Source: Saussurea involucrata
Taxonomy: Eukaryota; Streptophyta; Magnoliopsida; Asterales; Asteraceae
NCBI GenBank assembly: GCA_033807775.1
Contig: CM066317.1
Span: 8,701,870 to 8,765,869, forward strand
Direction of reading: 5' to 3'
DNA length: 64,000 nt
The notes below the pieces were generated by a model. The model was not told the DNA's origin. It saw only the letters and a list, made by a program, of their open reading frames with translations, and did no database searches. Made by a program: the position numbers and the translations under genes. The first letter of the stretch is position 1. Every line of letters begins with the position of its first letter. This document shows, piece by piece, positions 41,864 through 52,392 of this stretch.

Positions 41864-44177
41864 CTAGTGTTTGGCATCGCGCGTTGCACGATGACAATAT
41901 TATGTTGTACTAAAAACAATACAAATCAATATATACATATATATATATATATGTTGTATTAAAAAAAATAATTGAAACTTGTGTGTGTAGGGATTTAGTA
42001 AATATATTATTTTTTAATCAATATATGTAAAAAGTGTTATGTAAATTATTTAATCGATAATCATCTTAGAGTATTATAAACGCCATCTTCATTTTATTTA
42101 ATTATATTAGTTATATTAATTGTAATCAATTTATTCTTATGTAGATACATAAACAATACACATATTATTATATACTAATGTCTTGTAATTAAGATTCTAC
42201 ATGTTACTCATAATTTCATTTATATAAATGAGTTTTTAAACATAATAATTACATATATTTATTAATATTATGTAAATAAAAATCTAAAGTCGCGTGACAT
42301 ATAAGAAATAAAAAAAATTGAATGTAACTCGCGAAGATGAATAGTTAATTTAATGTTTGGTAATAAAATTATTTAATAATTGTTAAAAAGAAAAACCAAA
42401 TTTAAAGGTTTTTACAAATCCCGATGAACGTTTTGAAATTTTAAAACTACAAAGAAAAAAATTTATTTTATTTAAGCTATGGAACCAAATTTGTAGTCTA
42501 CCTAAAATTTTATTTGTAACTCGCAAGTGTGAATTGCACAAAAAAGAATTTATAGAAAGTTTGTAATGGTAAATTGAAAATATTATATCCACTAAAATTA
42601 AATATAATACATGTTTGACTCGCCAATATTTTCAATAGTTTATTGGCAACTATAATAAATTAACAAAAAAGAATTTAATTAAAATACCTAAAGTTGGACT
42701 TTGACTTACCAAAATACCCATTTTCTCTCTTATTTTACCAAAATACTCATTTTTTCCGTGATGGGGGTCCGCGATCGCGGACAGAGACCAATTTTGAAAT
42801 TTTTTAATTTCATATTTACACTTTTAGTCCCTGCCCGCGAAGGTGTCCCGCGATGGGGACCAATTTTGAAAATTATATTTACACTTTCAGTCCCTGCCCG
42901 CGAAGGTGTCCCGCGATGGGGACCAAATTTGAAAAATTTTTATTCCATATTTACACTTTCAGTCCCTGTCCGCGATCGCGGACCCCTATCGCGGAAAAAA
43001 TGAATATTTTGGTAAAATCAAAGAGAAAATGGGTATTTTGGTAAGTCAAATTCAAACTTTGGGTATTTTAATTAATTTCTCTTAACAAAATATCGTTCCA
43101 TCAACATATACATTTAAATGGTACAAAATTATCGATTTACTAAAATCAACATCATTTCTAATGTTTGGTTAAATAATTACATCAACAACAAAAATTCAAA
43201 AAAGTATATAAAAATATACATATTATTATATTCAAGTCTCATGTATATAAATAAAAATATTCCTATTGTGATCGTATTTCATTTATGTAAATGAGTTTAT
43301 AATTATTTTGGTTATATATATATATATAAATGTATATATTATGTAAATAAAAATATGAGTCATGTTAAATAAAATAATTAAAAAACTATTGGGTGTAATC
43401 AATAAAAATGAATAGTCTAATCAATTTACGATTTTGATAATAGTTACATTAATAAAAAAGTTAAAATTTGACAACAAAGAAAATTGGGATTGAGATTCTT
43501 AGAAAACGTCACCTTATTGTCGGTGTTTTTTCTTATAAATATACAAATTGATAAATATAAGAAACATAAAAGATAAAGATGAGAATCCACATTTAGTGTA
43601 TTTGAACCGGGCAACTTCCCCTCGAACTCCAACATATATTTAGTCCCACAGCCTATAAAGACAACAAAAACAAAATGCAAATCAAAATTCTCACATAACT
43701 CTGAAGTCTCGATAGATCAATGCTCCAATTCCTTCTTATATATTATATTGATAAACACGTGTATAATGCCATAATGAACAATTTGAGAGTTGTGCCGATT
43801 TACCCGAATGAACTCATGTGTATTAATTCTCTTTGTCAGTGGGGGTAATTGGTAAGGAAATGGAGAGACATAGATTAAGAGATTGAGAAGGTAAAAAAAA
43901 GTGTTTAACTTACCTCTAGAAAGAATCATTTTTTAGCAAATGCGTCACATCATTTATTGTAGGTTTTATGTAATTAGTACATGGAAAGATGAAAGGGTAT
44001 ATAATGAATATCTCTTGGAAGTTATATATGTAAGTCAAAAGTTAAAGCTAATTATGTAGTGAGAAGTTTTTTATTAAAAAAAATTCAAAACTATGAGAAA
44101 AAAGATAAATGAGAATGAAGTCTTCTCATTATGCCACCTAAGCAACTCTAGATTTTACTTTTAAATATATATAGATA
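41864..44177 (-). mobile_element. Non-autonomous Helitron B, inserted in the 5' tip of Helitron A
   Basis: Minus strand: starts TCTATATATATTTAAAAG (44177) and ends with a hairpin (CATCGTGCAACGCGCGATG) followed by CCAAACACTAG at 41864. It sits between A and T. It is about 2.3 kb, with no transposase frame. It contains a 413-bp TIR element (42669-43081). The terminal sequences resemble those of Helitron A, so they are members of one group. Confidence 0.7.
42669..43081. mobile_element. Mutator-like MITE with GC-rich palindromes inside Helitron B
   Basis: The two ends are inverse over about 115 bp (AATTAAAATACC..., ACTTACCAAAATACCCATTT). A 9-bp repeat TTAACAAAA (42660-42668, 43082-43090) flanks it. 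Between the arms are two perfect 16-bp palindromes GTCCGCGATCGCGGAC (42767-42782, 42968-42983) and two copies of a 70-bp unit with CCCGCGAAGGTGTCCCGCGA. Confidence 0.82.
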
Positions 44178-44432
44178 TAGATTGATTTTTGCATTGTTGA
44201 TGCTCTAAGCTACACGCCTAAAACAATTAAATTGTCAAAAGTTTATATCAGTTTTTATCTTTTTCAGTTTTAAATTTGATTGAATATTAACTTATACCCA
44301 TAATATTATTTATCAGTTAAATAATAAATATATCATATTTTATCACAATAAATGATGGGCTAGAAGGTGAAAAGTCATTTTGTGGAATGTGGATTTTTCA
44401 CATGGGGAGGGAGAAAATTGTTTGGTTTATAT

Positions 44433-44793
44433 CACTGTTCTAAAAGACTTGCCGCGACAGCCGTTATGACATGCTGCATGTGGCTTAAGGCTTGTGTCTC
44501 ACGCCATGGCTTAATGTGCGGTTTTTAATAACACAATATTTGATTTTTTCTTACGTTTTTAATGTCTTATTTGTTAGTTTTTAATATATAACATAATTTG
44601 ACATGTTTATTGCCATTGACTCATGGATTAATACTACAATACATATGTTTTTATATATAATATTATATGTGATATAGATATTTGCCGCCATAAGTCACGC
44701 CTTGATAAACGCCATGGCCTAGCCATGGCTCTTAAGGCTTAAGGCTTGGTCTCGCCGCCACGCCACGCCTCACGCCGCACGCCTTTTAGAACA
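44433..44793. mobile_element. Small TIR element with 11-bp duplication
   Basis: The ends TGTTCTAAAAG and CTTTTAGAACA are inverse, and the flanks share TTGGTTTATAT (44422-44432, 44794-44804). The interior is rich in GCCATGGC, TTAAGGCTTAAGGC and GCCACGCC. A duplication of 9-11 bp suggests a Mutator-like MITE. Confidence 0.72.
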
Positions 44794-45281
44794 TTGGTTT
44801 ATATGCATGAGTTAAAATAAGATTTTCAATTACTTTTGTTCCTTTTTTTTATTCAACATACCACGTTTTTTTTCTCTGTTCCTTTTAAGTCTTGGACCGT
44901 TCTTAATTAGCAACACGAGAAGATAAGGGGATAGCCTCTCTTCGCATAAGATGTTGAGTGGATTCGATGGTTCACATGGATACCGTAGAGATATAAATAT
45001 AGAATTTTTGTTACAATTCAACCATTTTTCAAGGGTTTTTATCGTCAATAAGATATACCTTTTGAAACACCCATTCTGTCCCATTTCATATGTATATTTG
45101 GAGGACTAAGGTAAATTTTTTATTCAACGGCTCTTTCAAACGGCTACTTCTAAATCAATTTTTTTTTAATTTTTTTTTCAATTTAATCACACTATATATA
45201 TTAACCCTCAACCTCTTATTTTTTCACACCAACAATCTCTCAAACTCTCTCAAATTCTCTCAAACTCTCTCAAATTTCATC

Positions 45282-45386
45282 ATGAATCCAAACAAAACAC
45301 CTACATCCCGTCATAACCGACCACATACACCGCAACCGCAAGAAGACCCGGAGCTTGGTTACTTTAAAAAGAAAAGAGCAAATTAA
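45282..45386 (+). pseudogene. Short frame, possible leader of a PIF/Harbinger-associated ORF
   Basis: 34 codons (MNPNKTPTSRHNRPHTPQPQ..., ending FKKKRAN) after a leader with TCTCAAACTCTC repeats (45235-45275) and a TATATATA box near 45192. The Pro/His-rich start resembles the beginning of Myb-like ORF1 proteins of PIF/Harbinger elements as I recall them. The following region (45560-45670) repeats GGGCTTTTA-TATGCGCTG. The rest of the protein is missing, so I read it as a relic. Confidence 0.3.
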
Positions 45387-45399
45387 AAAATTTCATAAT

Positions 45400-46069
45400 T
45401 GGTAGTGTTTTGTATTTTGTAATTTTTATTTTTAATGAATGATATGAATTTTTATTTTTATTATTTATCTTATTTTTATTTATTAAAAAATATATAAATA
45501 TTTTTATTTTATTAAATAATTAAATGTATAAATAAAAGAATTAAAAAAATGAGGTGGCAAGAGGGCTTTTAGTTATGCGCTGGGGGTCTTTAGGGCTTGA
45601 GGAGAAAAGCTGATGTGACGCTGATGTGGCATTGAGGGCTTTTATCTATGCGCTGTGGATGACCTAAGCTGATGTTATAAATTATTCACATGGGTCCACA
45701 TATCATATTAAAATAAAAAAATTCGACGACTTGCATATAAACCTTCCTATAAAGACTTCCTTTATGCATTTTCACGATATTTCCTTTTCTATTTAAACCT
45801 CCCTTATAACATATGTATGACATACATGTTTGTATGAATAAAAATAAGCCATTATTTGGCACTAATTAATATTTAATTTTTTTCCTATAAATATATAATT
45901 ATGGAGTAATGAGCATCATATATTAGATAATGAGATATGATCTAATTTATGTGGACTTTTCATCTTTGATGCATGCATTCACAAACCAACTATTATGATG
46001 ACTTACTTCAATCTTTAATTATTTTTAAATCTTTTAATTATCTAATTATGCTTTTACCCTTAAATGATA
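45400..46069. other. AT-rich intergenic sequence, no gene seen
   Basis: Two copies of GAGGGCTTTTAGTTATGCGCTG / GAGGGCTTTTATCTATGCGCTG-like segments (45560 and 45640) suggest an eroded small element. Otherwise only AT-rich sequence. Confidence 0.4.
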
Positions 46070-46082
46070 TTTTTCAAAAGAA

Positions 46083-46229
46083 TCAAAGGGCCTTTGCCCT
46101 AGCGGTATCTCAGCCTCTTTCCTCCTAGGAGGTCAGAGGTTCAAATCTTACCAAAGGCAAGGAGGGTGTGTAAGTTTATTTGTTGCATTTGCCGTATGTA
46201 AATATTATATACTTCAATATATATATATT
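46083..46229 (+). mobile_element. tRNA-derived SINE
   Basis: A-box-like CTAGCGGTATCTCAGCC (from 46099) and B box GAGGTTCAAATC (46136-46147), then a T/A-rich tail. Flanking repeats TTTTTCAAAAGAA (46070-46082, 46230-46242) are perfect over 13 bp. Confidence 0.82.
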
Positions 46230-46242
46230 TTTTTCAAAAGAA

Positions 46243-46984
46243 ATCTTTATATTCGAACCAAAAATATAAAGTTGATGACTTGTAACAAAAAAAAAGTCCA
46301 CTTTTGCATATAGTTTAACTGTTTAAACATCAACTTTTCTTTTTATTGGTTGTTACTTGTTAGTTCGATTCTCTCAAAGCACCGGATTTTTGAATATTCG
46401 CCTGTTTATTTTAAAACATCATAGAATTAGTAGAATTACGTTCAAAATGATTTACAAACTCATATAGAAAAGGCCGTTACTTAAGTTTTTAATAGAAAAG
46501 ATGTATCTATCAATTCAGTTTAGTTTGATTCGAGATCTTTTTTTGTTTTCGATTTATACAGTTGCAAAGAAAAAATTAACGACCTGCTCGATTCATGGTT
46601 CATGTCAGATCGAAGAGATTCAATATATACGTAAAATTTAAAAAATTTAAAATAAGAAAAAAGAAATGAAGGTGAAATAACGTGAGAATATTGATTAGTG
46701 GTTGATGAAGAAATTATGGAGGGGTACTAGATCCTCTTGTTAGGTCAAGGGAATCCTTTTACATCTTATTATTTATTTATTTATTTATTTATTTTATAGA
46801 TATATATTTATTTTCAGAATAAAAGAATGTTTTTATTGGAAAAAGATAGTTTCACATCGACATTCCTTTGAAGACCATAACCAATCATTGCTTCCATTTT
46901 TTAATTCATATAAAAACCTCATTTGTATTTAAATATAGTGTTATTATAAATTGACCACTTATTTTGTTAACCAACTTATTAGTG
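46243..46984. other. Intergenic sequence, no gene seen
   Basis: AT-rich. A TTTA microsatellite (46770-46795) is the only clear structure. Confidence 0.45.
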
Positions 46985-47270
46985 TTGCCGTTTATCAAAT
47001 GCTTACCCCAGTAAGCGATTATCAGTCAAATTTAATAATATCACTTACTTACCGGGTAAGATTTTAGTCGGCCAAATCGATTTCGTATGCAACAATTCAT
47101 CCGGTAAGTGCTAACCGTGGTAAGAGTCGTCGTCATCACTTACCAGGGTAAGACTCTCGGTTCTTTCATTCGCTCTTACCGGGTAAGATTTTTGGTTCTT
47201 GCCATATCAATCCGATAGGTAATGTGACTTGGTAAACGCTTACCCGAGTAAATGTTTGGTAAACGGCTCC
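46985..47270. mobile_element. CTTACC/GGTAAG MITE
   Basis: Ends TTGCCGTTTATCAAATGC and TTTGGTAAACGGC are inverse. The interior repeats CTTACCGGGTAAG-like palindromes (47050, 47105, 47180). Same family as 7395-7640 and 62381-62596. Confidence 0.75.
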
Positions 47271-47968
47271 ATAATCATGTTAACCAACCTTAACTGTTTA
47301 TGATTTAGATTAATAGCTAGTATTTTTTCTTTACTTTTTAATGTGATAATTAAATACACCCACGCCTTTTTTAACCCGTGCATACATGAAGGGGGTAAAT
47401 GGGTAAAAACAACTAATTGATTAAACAAGGTAAGTGATTCTTGAAATAGTAACTGAAAGAGCAATTCAAGCAACCACGAATTTGAAGCAGAGGTGGTTCT
47501 TCCAAATTGTATCTTCTTCAACAGATTTCACGATAAGCATATCTTCTTCATATGTGACAATCGCTAAACATCAAAATAAATGGCGGAATAAGTGCACAAA
47601 TTGGCAGATTGGGTGTGCATAAGTACACATAATGACCCTATGAACAATTCAACCTGTATAAAGGATCCCCCTCTTATGTACTAATGGTTTGTGCACTAAT
47701 TGTAAATAGTTTCACCTGTGCACAATTCAACCTATGCACAAAAATAAAAATAGTTTCACATGTTATTCACATAGGCATATCTGCATCTGCATGTTAATTT
47801 ATTGTTTGTTTCACAATATAAACTAATACTGTATGTTTCACATATATAATATGTAATAGTACATGTTTCAGTGGTTTTTACTGTTCTCAACATTTTGAGA
47901 TTCTCATTTGAGAGGTTTTCTTGTTCTTCGATTTTTCTGGGTTCGTGTTTTAATCTTCCCCCCTTCTT

Positions 47969-48025
<57 letters not shown>

Positions 48026-48060
48026 CTGTAAATAACAAAATATGGCAATGAATTAATGAT
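47271..48060. other. Region downstream of the LOB-domain gene
   Basis: No supported gene. TTTCACA-rich sequence at 47700-47880 resembles the core of the MITE-like hairpin in the ClpC intron. A CT run (47973-48004) joined to a TA run (48005-48025) lies 230 bases beyond the gene's stop codon. Confidence 0.45.
47973..48025. repeat. (CT)n-(TA)n microsatellite
   Basis: About 16 CT units followed by about 10 TA units. Confidence 0.95.
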
Positions 48061-48251
48061 ATTAAAATTACGTAATTACGTGGGTTTTATAAATGATTGG
48101 TGGTGAAGTAGCTCTGAACTCTGAAGAGTCCCATGAGGCCATGACAGTTATGTATAGGTAGCATATAGCTTCAGAACCCCAATTAAGTCTACAATTATAC
48201 TCCATCAAGAAACTTATTCTTCCATAATTAGCAGCTGAATCATCTACTTCT

Positions 48252-48719
48252 TCACATATTACCACCTCCACCACCACCACTCATACTCCCACGAAAATTA
48301 GGAGGGTAATTATGACAATTCCATGGACGATTATTAACACTATGATAAAGATATGAAGGTGGTGATGGCTGAGACGCCATTGTATTACGTGTGGCGTTTG
48401 CAGCATCGAGGTCTTTCTGTAGGCGATCAACTTGTCTTTGGAGAAAAGAGATGACTCCAACGCAGCCGTAAACGGGATCTTGAACGCGTGCTTCCGCTTC
48501 GTATGCAAGAGAGTCCACTGCATCTTGTCTTTGGTGTGGTAAGACATGATTGAGAAGTTTAGTGACATTGCTGGCACCGAAGATTTTGTGAACGTTCACG
48601 AATTTCTGTGGATCTTCTGGTGGGAAATAAGGTGCAAAATTGCAGTTAGCCAAGCATTTTTTCCTCAAGAACTTGCAGGCAGCACAAGGGGAGTTGGAAG
48701 AGCTTGATGAAGCCATCAT
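48252..48719 (-). CDS. LOB-domain (LBD) transcription factor, LOB-like class I
   Basis: Plant-specific nuclear DNA-binding protein, 155 aa, single exon. The zinc-finger-like C block CX2CX6CX3C uses C12, C15, C22 and C26 (PCAACKFLRKKCLANC). The GAS block follows (FVNVHKIFGASNVTKLL, about 40-56). The segment DPVYGCVGVISFLQRQVDRL and the following KDLDAA forms the leucine-zipper-like coil (about 82-108). The C-terminus is short and ends in a glycine run with NM; as I recall, Arabidopsis LOB (186 aa) also ends in GGNM. This supports the LOB branch, which acts at organ boundaries. The start has two adjacent ATGs (48719 and 48716). No frame break is seen. It stands alone, with MITEs on its upstream side from 48862. 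Confidence 0.93.
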   Translation of the reverse strand: MMASSSSSNSPCAACKFLRKKCLANCNFAPYFPPEDPQKFVNVHKIFGASNVTKLLNHVLPHQRQDAVDSLAYEAEARVQDPVYGCVGVISFLQRQVDRLQKDLDAANATRNTMASQPSPPSYLYHSVNNRPWNCHNYPPNFRGSMSGGGGGGNM

Positions 48720-48861
48720 GTATCAAAGAGCTCTTATTATAGCTAGCTGCACAGTAATTAATTAATTTCAACTGGTTATTAATTAAAGAACCCTAAAGTA
48801 AATCAATTCAAGTTAATCATATATGCATGCTATTATATATATATAGAGAGAGAGAGAGAGA
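48720..48861 (-). promoter_or_regulatory. Proximal promoter region of the LOB-domain gene
   Basis: On the minus strand a TATATATATA stretch (48833-48844) lies about 115 bases before the ATG, next to a (CT)n run at 48845-48862. TA-rich and CT-rich sequence is usual at plant core promoters. The exact start site is not shown by the sequence. Confidence 0.4.
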
Positions 48862-49350
48862 GGGGTTTGGGAAAAACCTAAAAAATGGAAAACGGAAAAA
48901 CACCATGGTGACCCTTCATCTGAACGGTATGCACTTGTGTATACAGGTAAATTTTGTTGTTTTTTTTGCTTTTATGCACAAGTGCATATGTACGTGTGCA
49001 TGTTACAAATTACGTGTATGCACAAGTGCATACCATCCAGATAAAGGGCTACCAGAGTGTTCTTCAGTTTTCCGTTTTTTTGAGGTTTTCTCCTAAACCT
49101 GACCCTATCAAAAAACGGAAAACTAAGGAACACTTTGATAGCCCTCCATCTGGACGGTATGCATTTGTTCATATAGGTAATTTGTAACATGCAACGGTGC
49201 ATATATACACAAATGCATGATGTACTTGTGTATAAAACCAAAAAAACAACTTAACTTACTTATTTGCACAAGTGCATACCGTGTATATAAAGGGCTATTA
49301 GGGTGTTCTTCAGTCTTTTATTTTTTTGAGGTTTTTCCCTGAACCTCCCA
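48862..49350. mobile_element. Two related MITEs side by side upstream of the LOB-domain gene
   Basis: Both units (about 48862-49104 and 49105-49350) carry inverse arms with GGAAAAC/GTTTTCC, GAACGGTATGCACTTGTG-like and CACAAGTGCATACC segments, and GTGTTCTTCAGT near the right end. A diverged third copy is at 58127-58345. All three lie next to TATATA or CT tracts, suggesting insertion into microsatellites. Frames on both strands here are repeat products. Confidence 0.68.
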
Positions 49351-49753
49351 CTATATATATATATATTTGGTTTCCGGTAAGAATAGTGGTTCTCGTGAGA
49401 AAAATAAGAAGGATCTTCGGGCTTGGATCAATTAGTTGAAGATCAATTGAAAATACCCTTCTAAGCTAATTAATAAGTTATTTTGGGACTTAATCTGAAT
49501 TATTAGATTAAAAGTGATCGATGTACAGACCCATTCTTACACTTCGCACCTTAACTCCTATCTCACACGATCTTTCATATATATGTGTTTGTGGGTCAGT
49601 AGCAAATTTCGACTAAAATCTATTAGAAATTCTTCGATATTCGAGCTGTCGTTAATAGTGCTTTAATTTCTAGGATACTTTAATTTTAACTGTAGTTTAG
49701 AGGTTCCTTCTAAATCTCTTATTAGAACATGCATGGATCAACTAGAAATCTGA

Positions 49754-50232
49754 CGCTACAAAAAAATTGAGTTTATACTTTATACTTTATACTTTATAGG
49801 ACACCAAAATTGTGTAAGCGTCTCACTAGATCGTTTTATAGGACATAAGTTTATAGCACCAAACGTAAGTATCCGATTTATAGGTGTTGCAATAGGTTTA
49901 TAGGATGTTTTTGGACGTCTTGACAAGTTTTTTATGACAACTATAAAATAAAGTATCATATTAGCTATTTTATAGGACAATATTTAAAAATGTTTCTTAC
50001 AAAAACAAGTGTTTATAGGACACTTATCAAAAATGTCTAATATATAAAATAGTTAATATGCCGCTTTATTTTAAAATTGTCCTAAAAATTTGTTAACACA
50101 CCAAAAAACATCCTATAAACCCATTACAACACATTTAGATAAGACACTTTAACGTTTGGTCATATAAACTTATGCCCTATAAAACAGACTGTCACAGTTT
50201 TGGTGTCCTATAAACTCAATTTTCATGTAGTG
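49754..50232. mobile_element. CACTA-type MITE
   Basis: The right end reads CACTACATGAAAATTGAG on the minus strand; the left end reads CGCTACAAAAAAATTGAG. The arms are inverse over about 170 bp, with repeated TTTATAGGACA. TGA flanks both sides (49751-49753, 50233-50235), the 3-bp target of CACTA elements. The left terminal CACT has become CGCT. Confidence 0.85.
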
Positions 50233-50382
50233 TGATGATCGATCATTAAGTTCTGTTTACAGGATCTTAGTATACACAATGCACCTAACTAATTAATGAA
50301 TCACTGAACTCATATACACAGTGTGTTCCTGAATTATGGTATCTGTTCACCTTACATGAACTTTATAATTAATTTGATGTTT

Positions 50383-50570
50383 TTTTTTTGATAAGGTTCA
50401 TCTAGGTTTTGCCTAGACTACATCCTTGACAATTTGGAAACAAACAAACAAAACGGCCGTCTGAGACTAAGCCTGGCCACAGAATGCTGACGCCTGGACT
50501 CGAACCCGGGGTGGATGAGATATTCCACCACATCCCCCAAGCCCTTGCCAACACGCCACCACCCTTGTGG
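50383..50570 (-). mobile_element. tRNA-derived SINE
   Basis: On the minus strand an A-box-like TGGTGGCGTGTTGGCAAGG (near 50562-50545) and B box GGTTCGAGTCC (50507-50497) lie about 40 bases apart. The T run at 50383 is the complement of the A-rich tail. Flanking 14-mers TTAATTTGATGTTT (50369-50382, 50571-50584) are perfect. Confidence 0.88.
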
Positions 50571-50584
50571 TTAATTTGATGTTT

Positions 50585-50925
50585 CTTGTAGGAGATAGAA
50601 CTGATTATGAACTCCAGCATTACTTCGTCGATCTTAATTTTGACAGAATTCTCTGATCGATCTTAAACCTCAAGCTCTCCATTTGGGTTGAACTCATGTC
50701 ACTTCATCACAGATCAATCACAAGTCATGATTAGAAGGATCTACAAGCCTAGATCCAGTATACTTGCAATATATAACATTGGATCTGGCCAAGTGATAGC
50801 TTAATTATTGCCAGATTAATTAATGTGATGAACATGTATATATATGTATATATGTATCAACCCTCAGAAAGTTAGTGTTAACTTTGATGGGATCTGTGCT
50901 GTAATGTTAGCTAGTATATATATGA

Positions 50926-50974
<49 letters not shown>

Positions 50975-51540
50975 TCTGTGACAAGTAAAAAACCCTAATC
51001 AGATTAGAAAATATGATGGCACAAGTACTCCAAAGGGTTGTGGTACATGTATGGGTAGTCTTAATTTGACTAAAAAGAGAATAATTAGCTATAAAGAAAA
51101 AAAAGGGTGTGATTCATGTGTGTATATATCTTAATTTGCTTTTGTGGAATCTGTATACATACAGATGACATAAGAATTAAGATCAAATCACATATCAATA
51201 ATGGAAACGACAGGTACCTTTTTTATTTTGCTTGTGTTTGAACTCCTTGATTTCCCCTATTTGCCTGTATATACCATCAATTCAAGATTTCTTTCAATGT
51301 CAACATACAGAAGACCTCAATAAAGAAGTCCTGAAACCCTAATTTGAAGAGAGAGAGAGACTTGCAAATGAATAAGTAGCTTGTAAAAGGTAATGGAGAG
51401 GAATTAACAAAGAGCATTAAGTGGATGTGAGAAAGATATATATTAATGCAGTCTAAAGAGAAAATGTAATGAACCTAAAAGAGGAGGTACAGTGAAAAGG
51501 ATGATCACTATCCACTCTCTTCAATCCCCCCCCCCCCTCC
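50585..51540. other. Intergenic sequence, no gene seen
   Basis: A (CA)n-(TA)n microsatellite lies at 50934-50971. Otherwise no supported gene or mobile element. Confidence 0.5.
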
Positions 51541-51711
51541 CACGTCTGATTAATAAGAGGTGGCGTTTGTTTTTAAGAGGCCTGAAGTCTGAAGTCTTAT
51601 TTCACGTCTGATTAATAAGAGGTGGCGCTTTAAGAGGTTATAAGACATTAGGTTACCTCTTCTAATTTCAGACGTATTTCAAACTTAAAAGCCTCTGAAG
51701 TCTGAAAAAAC
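51541..51711. mobile_element. Repeat unit interrupted by the Copia element (left part)
   Basis: CACGTCTGATTAATAAGAGG is present twice (51541 and 51603, 62-63 bp apart). TTCAGACGTATTTCAAACTT (51667) recurs as CAGACGTATTTCAGACTT beyond the Copia element near 56910. This looks like a small TIR element split by the Copia insertion, with right part about 56864-56935. The perfect AAAAC duplication lies at the junctions. Confidence 0.5.
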
Positions 51712-51907
51712 TGTTATTATTGTTAATATGTATAGTTCAGGGTCCTTTCTGTAATTATGTGTAACTTACCTTGCATAAATAGATCTCTTAGGGTTCATTA
51801 TTAGGTTAGACTCTCTTTTGTAATTCTCTCTCAATATATGAAAGCCGGCCGATTCAGCCATCTCAAGTCTGTCTCTCAATCTATCAATCGACTCTCCATT
51901 TCTAATA
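51712..51907 (+). repeat. 5' LTR of the Copia element
   Basis: 196 bp, starting TGTTATTATTG where the 3' LTR has TGTTAGAGTATTATTG, and ending CTAATA where the 3' copy has CTAACA. An ATAAATAG box is near 51776. Confidence 0.93.
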
Positions 51908-52129
51908 TGGTATCAGAGCTGTAGGTACGTATCATTCGATTTTATTTTCGGAGTTTTACATCTTGGTTTCACTGCACTATGTTTTGCTTCGAAAAACCAT
52001 CTTCTGCTGTTTTTCGGACAAAACACCAAGCATTAAAGTTGCCCAGAATAGTGTCACGAACCTGCGTACCAAATTTCAGCCAATTCCGACCAGTTTGAAA
52101 TTTCGACTCAAGAACATCTTGAATCTCAT

Positions 52130-52345
52130 AACTATCGCAACCCTCAGACCTTCTTAAGTATCGCAACTGTTACTTGCGACAAGGTTGTTTCTATCGCAAC
52201 CTTCACTTGCGACAAGTTGTGTTATCGCAACCTTCATCTTTTGAATAGTACCTTATCGCAATACTCTGTTGCGACAACTTTCCCTATTGCGACAAGACCT
52301 TGATTGCGACACTAGTGTGTTGCGATATCAGTTGGTTGCGACAAG
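52130..52345. repeat. TCGCAA / TTGCGA motif array in the Copia leader
   Basis: Twelve copies of a 6-bp core in the leader before the gag start: five as TCGCAA (52138-52258), seven as TTGCGA (about 52175-52340), usually as ATCGCAACC and TTGCGACAAG. Forward copies dominate the left half and inverse copies the right half, so the leader RNA can fold on itself. Confidence 0.9.
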
Positions 52346-52392
52346 AGTGGGCTGTGACAAACCTGCTTTATCAAATCCCTGAATCAGTTCGA

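Larger units (their letters stand above)
38960..44183 (-). mobile_element. Non-autonomous Helitron A (carries Helitron B)
   Basis: Read on the minus strand its 3' end is a GC-rich hairpin ACCGCGCAACGCGCGGT, then TTTTAGCACTAG|T at 38960. The terminal CTAG and a following T are as expected of Helitrons. The 5' end TCTATA (44183-44178), preceded by A, continues at 41863 as TATATATATAAAAGC after the nested Helitron B is removed. No Rep/helicase frame exists. The 2.9 kb of its own sequence contain a 660-bp-period direct duplication and an 80-bp tandem repeat. Confidence 0.72.
34258..44207. mobile_element. PIF/Harbinger-type MITE split by younger insertions
   Basis: The left end GAGCATCTTCAATTGAGGC (34258) and the right end GCATTGTTGATGCTC (to 44207) are inverse to each other and flanked by TAA on both sides (34255-34257, 44208-44210), the 3-bp target of PIF/Harbinger elements. 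The pieces belonging to it are 34258-34418, 38779-38959 and 44184-44207, roughly 365 bp in all. Inner inverse segments ATAAGAACCTC and AAGTTCTTA-like sequence support the joining. Between the pieces lie a Copia element and two Helitrons. Confidence 0.7.

Noticed and set aside
45090..45386. 98-codon protein gene
   Set aside because: The first 64 codons are TATA-box and CTCTCAAA leader sequence; only the last 34 codons resemble a known element ORF start.
48068..48280. 70-codon minus-strand frame next to the LOB-domain gene
   Set aside because: Low complexity at the start, overlaps the end of the real gene in another frame, and no domain is recognisable.
49754..50232. Long inverted repeat as a microRNA precursor
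   Set aside because: CACTA-type ends and a TGA duplication identify it as a MITE; the arms are too diverged for a typical precursor.
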